From: Bacteroidales bacterium
GTDB lineage: Bacteria; Bacteroidota; Bacteroidia; Bacteroidales; UBA932
Assembly: GCA_017548445.1 (NCBI GenBank)
Contig: JAFYZZ010000030.1
Location: 1-7,839, forward strand
Direction: 5' to 3'
Length of the DNA: 7,839 bases
Of this stretch, positions 1 to 5,384 are shown in pieces (positions within the stretch are counted from its first letter, which is position 1; each line of letters begins with the position of its first letter). Made by a program: the position numbers and the translations under genes. The notes under the pieces were generated by a model that saw only the letters and a program-made list of their open reading frames with translations, was not told where the DNA came from and ran no database searches.

Positions 1-2
1 CT

Positions 3-524
3 GGCGCACGTCCTGCTGGTCCCGGCGCCCCCGGCGCTCCCGGCGCTCCCGCCCAGGGTGCTCCCCAGGCCCGTCAGGCCCGTCCGGCCGGCGGTATGGG
101 TATGATGATGAACAACGGCTTCGAGACCGTCCTCTGCGACGAGCTCATCCCGTATGTCGACGCCCACTTCCGCACGATCGCCAAGCGTGAGAGCCGTGCG
201 ATGGCCGGCCTGTCGATGGGCGGTATGGAGACGCACTCCATCACCCTCGCCCGTCCGGAGGTGTTCGCCTGGTTCGGCCTGCTGTCCGGCGGCACTTACA
301 ATCCGGATGAAATCGCAGCTGCCGGTCTGGACAACAAGTCCGTGAAGGGTATCTTCGTCGGCTGCGGCAGCAAGGAAGGTCCGGACCAGATCCGCAACGC
401 CGCCAAGGCCCTGCAGGATGCCGGCTACAACGCCAAGGGATACGTCTCCGAGGGCACGGCCCACGAGTTCCTGACCTGGCGTCGCTGCCTCTATGAAATG
501 GCCCCGATGCTCTTCAAGAAATAA
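3..524 (+). CDS. CE1-type esterase (alpha/beta hydrolase), 3' part only
   Basis: This is the C-terminal part, 173 visible residues, of a serine esterase of the putative esterase/CE1 family, which includes feruloyl and acetyl xylan esterases and esterase D-like proteins. The reading frame is open to the left edge, so the true start lies outside the window. The nucleophile elbow GLSMGG places the catalytic Ser at bases 213-215. The motif GTAHEFLTWRR near the C-terminus supplies the catalytic His (bases 462-464). The stretch DELIPYVDAHFRT before the elbow is typical of the family. The acid of the triad normally follows the strand read here as GIFVGCGS; the residues there are KEGPD, so either E or D could serve. 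The first ~30 visible residues are a Gly/Ala/Pro/Gln/Arg-rich low-complexity stretch, probably an enlarged loop between two core elements. The natural substrate, perhaps an acyl group on plant polysaccharide, is inferred from the family only. Confidence 0.85.
   Translation, partial: GARPAGPGAPGAPGAPAQGAPQARQARPAGGMGMMMNNGFETVLCDELIPYVDAHFRTIAKRESRAMAGLSMGGMETHSITLARPEVFAWFGLLSGGTYNPDEIAAAGLDNKSVKGIFVGCGSKEGPDQIRNAAKALQDAGYNAKGYVSEGTAHEFLTWRRCLYEMAPMLFKK
24..50 (+). repeat. 9-nt tandem repeat encoding Gly-Ala-Pro x3
   Basis: Three consecutive 9-nt units (ggcgccccc once, then ggcgctccc twice) encode GAPGAPGAP inside the esterase frame. The unit length is a multiple of three, so copy number could change without breaking the frame. 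It lies in a longer Gly/Ala/Pro/Gln/Arg-rich stretch that reaches about base 95. Confidence 0.8.
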
Positions 525-543
525 CGGAGCGCAGCATTCTCTT

Positions 544-582
544 CCCGCCGGTCGTGATTTCACGGCCGGCGGGTTGTTTTTT
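544..582 (+). terminator. Intrinsic terminator of the esterase gene
   Basis: A 13-bp stem (544-556 pairing with 561-573, one G-U wobble) closes a 4-nt ATTT loop and is followed by the T-rich tail TTGTTTTTT. It starts 20 nt after the esterase stop codon, and its strength and position fit a Rho-independent terminator. Confidence 0.93.
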
Positions 583-604
583 AGGGCAGAATTGGGTACT
601 TTTG
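574..604 (+). promoter_or_regulatory. Bacteroidota-type promoter of the aminotransferase operon
   Basis: The -7 box TACTTTTG (597-604) matches the Bacteroidota consensus TAnnTTTG. A TTG at 574-576, within the T tail of the upstream terminator, lies 20 nt ahead of it, the usual spacing for the -33 element. Transcription would start near 610, leaving a leader of about 20 nt, A-rich and without a clear Shine-Dalgarno, before the ATG at 633. Confidence 0.75.
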
Positions 605-632
605 CAAGAATCAACAAAAAGTTAGTAGCATT

Positions 633-1841
633 ATGTCCTTGCACATTTCCGCCAAAAGCCAGGCGATGCCCGCGTCCGCCATCCGGAAGCTCGTGCCGCT
701 TGCCGACGCCGCCAAGGCGCGGGGCGTCCACGTATATCACCTCAACGTCGGTGCGCCCGACATCAAATCGCCCGATTGCGCCCTCGCGGCGGTGGCCCGC
801 AAATGCAAGGAGGCGCACCACCTCTCCTATACCAACTCCGCCGGCCTGATGGAACTCCGCGAGGGGATGGTCGAGAAATACTACAAGAAGATAGGCATCG
901 ACATCGAAGTGAGCGAACTGCTCGTGGACGTGGCCGGCAGCGAGGCCTTCGCCGTGGCGATGCAGATCGCGGCCGACCCGGGCGACGAAATCATCGTCGT
1001 GGAGCCCTTCTACACCAACTACCAGACCTTCGCCTACCTGAACGGAATCACCCTGAAGGTCGTCCCGACCGACATCCGCGAGGGCTTCCGGGTCCCCGAC
1101 ATCGACGCCTTCGAGAAGGTCGTCACCCCGCGCACCCGCGCCGTGCTCATCAGCAACCCCTGCAACCCTTCCGGCAAGCTCTTCACGAAGGACGAGATGC
1201 TCGCCATCGGTGACTTCTGCCGCCGGCACGACCTGTTCCTCATCTCCGACGAGGTATACCGCGAATTCTGCTACACCGACGAGCCGCACTTCTCCGCGAT
1301 GAACATCCCCGGCTGCGAGCAGAACGTCATCCTGGCCGACTCCGTGTCCAAGCGCTACAACCTTTGCGGCGCCCGCATCGGCTGCATCGTCTCCCACAAC
1401 AAGGAGGTGATGGCCACCGCGCTCAAGTTCGCCCAGTCCCGACTCTGCCCGCCCGTGCTGGGCCAGTGGGCCGCCATCGGCGCCCTGGACACCCCGCAAA
1501 GCTACTTCGACGAAGTGCGCGAGGAGTACATCCGCCGCCGCGACTGCGCCGTGAAGATGCTTAACGCCATTCCCGGCGTGTTCGCTCCCACCCCCTACGG
1601 CGCCTTCTACACCGTCGCCGAGCTGCCGGTGGAGGACGCCGAGGACTTCGTGCGCTGGATGCTGAACGAATTCCGGATCGACGGCGCCACCACGATGGTC
1701 ACGCCCGCCGCTTCCTTCTACAAGACGCCCGGCGTGGGCCGCAACCACGTCCGCATCGCGTACGTGCTCGAAGTGCCGCAGCTCGAAAAGGCGCTGCACA
1801 TCTTTGCCGAAGGACTCAAGGAATACCGGAAACTGCACTGA
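633..1841 (+). CDS. Class I/II pyridoxal-phosphate aminotransferase
   Basis: A complete 402-residue fold-type I aminotransferase of the aspartate aminotransferase superfamily. It transfers an amino group between an amino acid and a 2-oxo acid using PLP in the cytoplasm. The Schiff-base lysine is K240 in DSVSKRY. N178 in SNPCNPSG (174-181), D206 and Y209 in ISDEVYR are the expected cofactor contacts, and R374 in NHVRIAY is the likely binder of the substrate carboxylate. Length is normal for the family. The N-terminus, with MPASAIRKLVP followed by GVHVYHLNVGAPD, is the usual opening of this subgroup, which supports the ATG at 633. It is the first gene of the operon, with the promoter directly upstream. 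Proteins of this type are usually labelled aspartate or aromatic aminotransferase. The specific substrate cannot be read from the sequence, although an aromatic role would suit the aroC-tyrA operon in the same window. Confidence 0.93.
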   Translation: MSLHISAKSQAMPASAIRKLVPLADAAKARGVHVYHLNVGAPDIKSPDCALAAVARKCKEAHHLSYTNSAGLMELREGMVEKYYKKIGIDIEVSELLVDVAGSEAFAVAMQIAADPGDEIIVVEPFYTNYQTFAYLNGITLKVVPTDIREGFRVPDIDAFEKVVTPRTRAVLISNPCNPSGKLFTKDEMLAIGDFCRRHDLFLISDEVYREFCYTDEPHFSAMNIPGCEQNVILADSVSKRYNLCGARIGCIVSHNKEVMATALKFAQSRLCPPVLGQWAAIGALDTPQSYFDEVREEYIRRRDCAVKMLNAIPGVFAPTPYGAFYTVAELPVEDAEDFVRWMLNEFRIDGATTMVTPAASFYKTPGVGRNHVRIAYVLEVPQLEKALHIFAEGLKEYRKLH

Positions 1842-1843
1842 CG

Positions 1844-2398
1844 ATGGGTTGGCGTAAATTCTGCGGCTGGCTGCTGCGCACCCTGGGCTGGACGGCCGTC
1901 GAGCCGCTCCCCGAAGAGAAGAAATGCATCCTGCTGGGAGTCCCCCACACCACCGTATGGGACTTCTTCATTTCCTACCTCTATTTCAAGTCCATCGGCG
2001 GCGACGGCCTGTGTATGATCAAGAAGGAGATGTTCTTCCCGCCCCTGGGATGGATCCTGAAGGCGATGGGAGGCATCCCCGTGGACCGCAGCAACTCCGG
2101 CGCCCTGGTCCGCAGCCTGATTACCGAGATGAAGGAGCGCGACACCTTCTACCTCGCCATCGCCCCGGAAGGCACGCGCAAGCCCGTCAGACGCTGGAAG
2201 AGCGGCTACCACCTCATCGCGAAGGAAGCGGGCGTTCCCGTATACCTGGGCTATTTCGACTGGAAGCGCAAGCGCGTGGGACGCGGACAGAAGTTCGAAC
2301 TGACCGACGATGCGGCGGCCGATACCCGCCGGATGCAGGAGATCTACGAATCGATGGACCTGGGGGCCCGCTACCCCGAGAAATACGTTACACACTGA
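1844..2398 (+). CDS. PlsC-like lysophospholipid/glycerolipid acyltransferase, short form
   Basis: A 184-residue member of the PlsC/lysophospholipid acyltransferase superfamily, which moves a fatty acyl group from acyl-CoA or acyl-ACP to a hydroxyl, typically on lysophosphatidate or a lysophospholipid at the inner membrane face. The catalytic HX4D motif is H35-TTVW-D40. GGIPVDR (76-82) and the acceptor-phosphate motif PEGTR (108-112) follow in the normal order. A hydrophobic N-terminal stretch (FCGWLLRTLGW, 6-16) could lie on the membrane, but no full transmembrane helix is evident. It is shorter than classical PlsC (about 240 residues), but the ending YPEKYVTH and overall plan resemble a compact Bacteroidota subfamily, so it is not obviously truncated. 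It starts 2 nt after the aminotransferase stop and its TGA overlaps the next ATG, implying translational coupling to the acyl-activating enzyme. The acceptor lipid is unknown. Confidence 0.88.
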   Translation: MGWRKFCGWLLRTLGWTAVEPLPEEKKCILLGVPHTTVWDFFISYLYFKSIGGDGLCMIKKEMFFPPLGWILKAMGGIPVDRSNSGALVRSLITEMKERDTFYLAIAPEGTRKPVRRWKSGYHLIAKEAGVPVYLGYFDWKRKRVGRGQKFELTDDAAADTRRMQEIYESMDLGARYPEKYVTH

Positions 2399-4029
2399 TG
2401 CGACACGACTTCAAGACCCTCGCCGACCTTTACGACTATGCTTCCCTGAAATACGCGCGCCGCACCGCGGCCGTCTTCACCGACGGCCAGTTGCCGTATA
2501 CGTACGCGCAGTTCCGCGACGCCTGCGACAACCTCTCCAAAACCCTGTGCAACTTCGGCGTCGGCGCCTTCGACAAGGTGGCCATCCTGTCGGAGAACTC
2601 GCCCCACTGGAGCATCGCCTTCTTCGCCGTCACCGCCTACGGACGCATCGCCGTGCCGATGCTCAACGAACTGTCTTCCAGCGAGGTGGACAGCATCCTT
2701 GAGCATTCCGAGGCCAAGGCCTTGTTCGTGTCGCGCCGCCAATTCAAGAAAGTCAGCGAACAGGCGCTGGCGCGCCTCGCCCTCGTGATCGACATCGAAG
2801 ACTTCAGCTTCATCAAGCACGACGACGACGCCTTCACCTGCGACGGCAAGGTCACCACGCCCAACCCGATGGACCTGGCCGCGCTCATCTATACCTCCGG
2901 AACCACCGGGGCGCCGAAGGGCGTGATGCTCAGCCACCGCAACTTCTGCGCGTCCGTGCTGGACTCCTGGTATGCCCAGAAGGAGACGCGCCGCTCCGTC
3001 TTCCTGTCCATCCTCCCGATGGCGCACACCTACGAGATGACCATCGGAATGCTCTATCCCTTCTCCGTTGGCGCGAAGGTCTGCTACCTGCGGCGCATCC
3101 CCACCCCCACCATCCTCATCCAGACGCTCGCCGAGATCCGCCCCACCACGATGCTTTCCGTTCCGCTCATCATCGAGAAGATGTACAAGAGCAGCATCGT
3201 GCCCACCATCCGCGGCAGCAAGTTCCTCAGCCATCTGCAGGAACACGCCCCGAGGCTGCTCTGCCTGCTTGTGGGATTCAAGCTGCGCAAGACCTTCGGC
3301 GGGCGGCTGCATTTCTTCGGTATCGGCGGTGCCAAGCTGGACCCCGATGTCGAGACCTTCCTGCACCGCGCCCGCTTCCCCTACGCCATCGGCTACGGCC
3401 TGACCGAAACGGCCCCGCTGGTGTGCGCCGCCCCGCCTTTCAAGACGCACGTCGGCACCACCGGCCCCGCCACGCACGGCGCCACCGTACGCCTGGAGAA
3501 CATCAACCCCGAGACCGGCCTGGGCGAAGTGACCGTCAAGGGGCCCAACGTGATGATGGGTTATTATAAGGATTACGAGCGCACGCAGGCAGTCCTCAGC
3601 CGGGACGGCTGGTTCCGCACCGGCGACCTGGCCTGCATAGACAGCAAAGGCCGGTTCAGCATCCGCGGACGCCTCCGCAATATGATCGTGGGCGCCTCCG
3701 GCGAGAACATCTACCCCGAGGAGATCGAACACGTGATCAACAGTATGGACGGCATCGGCGAGAGCCTGGTCATCCAGCGGAACGGACGGCTGATCGCCCT
3801 CGTGAAGTTCGACGACAACGTCATCGACTGGAACCTCGAGGGCCAGGACAGGTTCATCGAGGATATGGAGCGCCGCCGCCAGGCCGTCCTGGATTTCGTG
3901 AACGGGAAAGTCAGCCGCTTCTCCAAGATCAAGGACGTCGAGATCCAGAAGGAGCCGTTCAGCAAGACCGCCACGCACAAGATCCGCCGCTTCCTGTACG
4001 AAAGGGGCGAGAAAAACGACAAGAAATAG
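2398..4029 (+). CDS. Long-chain fatty acyl-CoA/acyl-ACP synthetase (AMP-binding family)
   Basis: A 543-residue adenylate-forming enzyme that activates a fatty acid with ATP to acyl-AMP and transfers it to CoA or acyl carrier protein. Visible core motifs, in order: the phosphate loop YTSGTTGAPKG (165-175), YGLTETAP (333-340), TGD (408-410) with the ribose-binding Asp D410, the hinge region around RGRLRNMIVGASGENIYPEE (423-442), and the C-terminal catalytic lysine K528 in THKIRR. Both large N-terminal and small C-terminal domains are complete. The frame stays open for 474 bp upstream, but that stretch overlaps the acyltransferase and is not family sequence. The ATG at 2398, overlapping the preceding TGA, gives the expected start MRHDFKTLADLYDYAS. 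With the acyltransferase just before it, the pair has the domain order of E. coli Aas, suggesting fatty acid activation for phospholipid repair or incorporation. Whether CoA or ACP is the acceptor is not visible. Confidence 0.92.
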   Translation: MRHDFKTLADLYDYASLKYARRTAAVFTDGQLPYTYAQFRDACDNLSKTLCNFGVGAFDKVAILSENSPHWSIAFFAVTAYGRIAVPMLNELSSSEVDSILEHSEAKALFVSRRQFKKVSEQALARLALVIDIEDFSFIKHDDDAFTCDGKVTTPNPMDLAALIYTSGTTGAPKGVMLSHRNFCASVLDSWYAQKETRRSVFLSILPMAHTYEMTIGMLYPFSVGAKVCYLRRIPTPTILIQTLAEIRPTTMLSVPLIIEKMYKSSIVPTIRGSKFLSHLQEHAPRLLCLLVGFKLRKTFGGRLHFFGIGGAKLDPDVETFLHRARFPYAIGYGLTETAPLVCAAPPFKTHVGTTGPATHGATVRLENINPETGLGEVTVKGPNVMMGYYKDYERTQAVLSRDGWFRTGDLACIDSKGRFSIRGRLRNMIVGASGENIYPEEIEHVINSMDGIGESLVIQRNGRLIALVKFDDNVIDWNLEGQDRFIEDMERRRQAVLDFVNGKVSRFSKIKDVEIQKEPFSKTATHKIRRFLYERGEKNDKK

Positions 4030-4035
4030 CCTTTT

Positions 4036-4524
4036 TTATTCCTCCTCCGGGAACGCATCCGGGTCGATCCGGCCGCGGAAACTGATCTGCTCGCGGTTCT
4101 TGCTGCGTACCAGCAGGTCCGCCCGCCCGTTGTCGTGGACGGTCAGGGTATAGATGATGTAGTCCTCGCCGTTGTCGGTCGTCAGGGCGATGACCCGGCG
4201 GCCGCGGGCGTCCACGACGTCGGCGTACTCCTCGATGTCATCTTCGAAATTCAGCACCTTGCCGCCGCCGTAAGGCACCTGATAGGCGACGCCCACGTAG
4301 GGCAGGTGCGAACGGACCCTGCCGCCGTCCACAGTGAGCGTATAACTGTCACCGCCCACGTAACGGGCCGCGCCGCGGGTAGGATACATATGTTCCACGA
4401 CGAGGGTGAAACGCTGGGTGTCCAGGCCCTGCCGGACCTGGTCCGCCACACGCGCGTCGTCCACGATGCCGCATCCGGCCACCGCCAGAACGGCTGCCAT
4501 CAAGAATAATATGCAGTGTTTCAT
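4036..4524 (-). CDS. DUF4251-family lipoprotein
   Basis: A 162-residue predicted lipoprotein of unknown function. The N-terminus MKHCILFLMAAVLAVAGC is a lipoprotein signal peptide with lipobox VAGC, giving lipidated C18, so the protein should be anchored to a membrane facing the periplasm or the outside. The mature part resembles DUF4251 proteins of Bacteroidota: FTLVVEHMYPTRGAARYV (39-56), LPYVGVAYQVPYGGGKVLNF (74-93) and a C-terminal strand-rich part ending NREQISFRGRI (143-153). The ATG at 4524 is chosen because it begins the signal peptide. An in-frame ATG at 4551 falls about at the expected transcription start and longer extensions run through the promoter. The acidic tail PEEE ends 6 bp from the stop codon of the convergent synthetase gene, with no hairpin between. 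No biochemical role is established for the family as far as I know. Confidence 0.85.
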   Translation of the reverse strand: MKHCILFLMAAVLAVAGCGIVDDARVADQVRQGLDTQRFTLVVEHMYPTRGAARYVGGDSYTLTVDGGRVRSHLPYVGVAYQVPYGGGKVLNFEDDIEEYADVVDARGRRVIALTTDNGEDYIIYTLTVHDNGRADLLVRSKNREQISFRGRIDPDAFPEEE

Positions 4525-4553
4525 AAGCAGACGGTAATTATGGGTTAGCATCG

Positions 4554-4561
4554 CAAAATTA
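4554..4561 (-). promoter_or_regulatory. -7 box of the DUF4251 lipoprotein gene
   Basis: Read on the minus strand, this is TAATTTTG, a full match to the Bacteroidota TAnnTTTG box, 29 nt before the ATG at 4524. Transcription would start near 4548, giving a leader of about 23 nt. No convincing TTTG-type -33 element is seen at the usual spacing, so the promoter may be weak or activator-dependent. Confidence 0.65.
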
Positions 4562-4627
4562 ACAATCTTTTTGCAATTATGCCACCCTCCACGGCCCGTA
4601 TCGCCGGGCGCACCCACCGTGCCGGAA

Positions 4628-4647
4628 GGATTTCGCCGAAGAAATCC
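4628..4647. repeat. Perfect 7-bp inverted repeat in the divergent region
   Basis: GGATTTC (4628-4634) and GAAATCC (4641-4647) are perfect inverted copies separated by 6 nt. The structure overlaps the first copy of the 21-bp phased array. It could be a binding site or a small hairpin. No T tract follows it on either strand, so it is not a normal terminator. Confidence 0.5.
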
Positions 4648-4684
4648 GGCAGTTCGTCGAAAGATGCTATGAGTTCGTCGAAAG
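4630..4684. promoter_or_regulatory. Candidate operator array: three TTCGNCGAA palindromes at 21-bp spacing
   Basis: The palindromic core TTCG-N-CGAA occurs at 4632-4640 (TTCGCCGAA), 4653-4661 and 4674-4682 (both TTCGTCGAA). Start-to-start distance is exactly 21 bp each time, two helical turns, so all three face the same side of the DNA. The last two copies are identical over 13 bp (AGTTCGTCGAAAG, 4651-4663 and 4672-4684). The array lies between two divergent genes, about 70 bp upstream of the lipoprotein -7 box and about 100 bp upstream of the secreted protein ATG. This is the layout expected for cooperative binding of a dimeric regulator, but the regulator is not identified. Since 21 is a multiple of three, an old coding heptad repeat is an alternative: one frame reads FAEEIRQ, FVERCYE, FVESTDF, but it has no ATG, GTG or TTG start. 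Confidence 0.45.
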
Positions 4685-4735
4685 CACTGATTTTCAATCA
4701 TTTCCGGCACGATAAATGCGATATCTACAGTCGAA

Positions 4736-4783
4736 AACGAACAAACAAACAAATCAAATATTAACAATTAAAAACAAAACAAA
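4736..4783 (+). promoter_or_regulatory. A-rich leader of the secreted protein gene
   Basis: The 48 nt before the ATG at 4784 are almost free of G and rich in A, including a short AACA tandem run at about 4740-4752. No Shine-Dalgarno is present. Such unstructured A-rich leaders are common in well-translated Bacteroidota genes. I do not see a clear TAnnTTTG box for this gene; TATCTACA at 4722-4729 is a weak partial match. Confidence 0.5.
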
Positions 4784-5233
4784 ATGAAAAAGATTTCTTT
4801 ACTCGCGGCAATCGCCATCGCATCGTTCTTCGCAGCCTCCGCCAACGCGGCCCAGGAAACCATCACCGACAGTGAAAAGATTTCGGGAATCATCAATGAG
4901 TGCTATCCTGAACTCAAGGACTACTATGACGCCGGTGTCATGAGCATCGAGTCCCTCACGGAAGAGACGCTCGGAGACGGTAGCACGAAGTACGACATCA
5001 AGTACAAGTTCGTCAAGAACTACTATGCCCAGTCCGAGATCGACGAGGTGCTCAAGGCTCAGTATCCGGACATCTATATGATGAGCAAGGCCGGCCTGCT
5101 GAAGGACATTTCCATCTACCGTTTCGTGGACAAGGCCACGGGGAATCTCCTCACCAACGTCGCCTACAACAGCACCGTCCCGCAGCGGGAAGCGGCGCCC
5201 CGGTTCGGAGGCTGGTTCCGTCGCAGAAGGTAA
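4784..5233 (+). CDS. Small secreted protein of unknown function with Arg-rich tail
   Basis: I do not recognise this 149-residue protein. It begins with a standard signal peptide: KK at 2-3, a hydrophobic core to about residue 18, and a likely signal peptidase I site after ASANA (residue 22), so a mature form of about 127 residues is exported. There is no lipobox. The mature part looks soluble and mixed in charge, with one cysteine (C40) and many Tyr/Lys/Asp/Glu residues, for example CYPELKDYYDAG (40-51) and YDIKYKFVKNYY (70-81). It ends in a basic, aromatic tail, RFGGWFRRRR (140-149), which might contact membrane, nucleic acid or acidic polysaccharide, or be a processing signal; none of these is shown. 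The ATG at 4784 is supported by the signal peptide and the A-rich leader. It is monocistronic, followed 11 nt later by a strong terminator, and divergent from the DUF4251 lipoprotein gene, with which it may share control. Confidence 0.8.
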   Translation: MKKISLLAAIAIASFFAASANAAQETITDSEKISGIINECYPELKDYYDAGVMSIESLTEETLGDGSTKYDIKYKFVKNYYAQSEIDEVLKAQYPDIYMMSKAGLLKDISIYRFVDKATGNLLTNVAYNSTVPQREAAPRFGGWFRRRR

Positions 5234-5244
5234 TCTTCCAACAA

Positions 5245-5281
5245 AAAAAGAGGCCCGGCAATTGATGCTGGGCCTCTTTTT
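5245..5281. terminator. Bidirectional intrinsic terminator
   Basis: Fifteen-base arms (5245-5259 and 5267-5281, one G-U pair) enclose a 7-nt loop. The stem begins with an A tract and ends with a T tract, so each strand shows a GC-rich stem followed by U residues. It can end the secreted protein transcript (+) and the aroC-tyrA-DAHP synthase transcript (-), whose last stop codon is about 100 bp away. Confidence 0.93.
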
Positions 5282-5312
5282 GTCTGGCGCGGTTGTGCGA
5301 AGGCGTTGTGGA

Positions 5313-5370
5313 GGGCGGAGCCGGAATTGGTTTTTCGAGCAACTGCACGAAAAATAATTCCGGGCCGCCC
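5313..5370. other. Long imperfect hairpin downstream of the DAHP synthase gene
   Basis: Three stacked arms pair: GGGCGG (5313-5318) with CCGCCC (5365-5370), CCGGAATT (5321-5328) with AATTCCGG (5356-5363), and TTTTTCG (5331-5337) with CGAAAAA (5348-5354). Small internal loops separate them and the terminal loop is 10 nt. That is 21 base pairs over 58 bp. There is no T tract after either arm, so it is not a standard terminator. It would lie in the 3' untranslated part of the minus-strand operon, upstream of the bidirectional terminator. It could be an mRNA-stabilising structure or a copy of a dispersed palindromic repeat. Confidence 0.6.
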
Positions 5371-5384
5371 GCGAGGGGCAAAAG

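Noticed and set aside
1718..2395. 225-codon - strand open frame opposite the acyltransferase
   Set aside because: It is antisense to a gene with intact HX4D and PEGTR motifs, and there is no independent support.
1924..2397. Possible 158-residue N-terminal extension of the acyl synthetase
   Set aside because: The extension overlaps the acyltransferase in another frame, is Arg/Pro/His-rich, and the ATG at 2398 gives the normal family start.
2371..3978. 535-codon open frame on the - strand opposite the acyl synthetase
   Set aside because: It is antisense to a complete AMP-binding enzyme, its composition (Gly/Ala/Val/Asp/Glu/His) mirrors the codons on the other strand, and no family is recognised.
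4740..4752. AACA tandem repeat as a phase-variation tract
   Set aside because: Only about three units are present, in an A-rich leader where such runs arise by composition. Too short to claim slippage.
4579..4764. 61-codon + strand open frame in the divergent region
   Set aside because: It is Ser/Lys/Arg-rich, has no recognisable domain, and its internal repeats come from the 21-bp phased array. No promoter or leader supports it.
4525..4767. 81-residue upstream extension of the DUF4251 lipoprotein
   Set aside because: It would bury the signal peptide, crosses the -7 box at 4554-4561, and would place the start far upstream of the expected transcription start.
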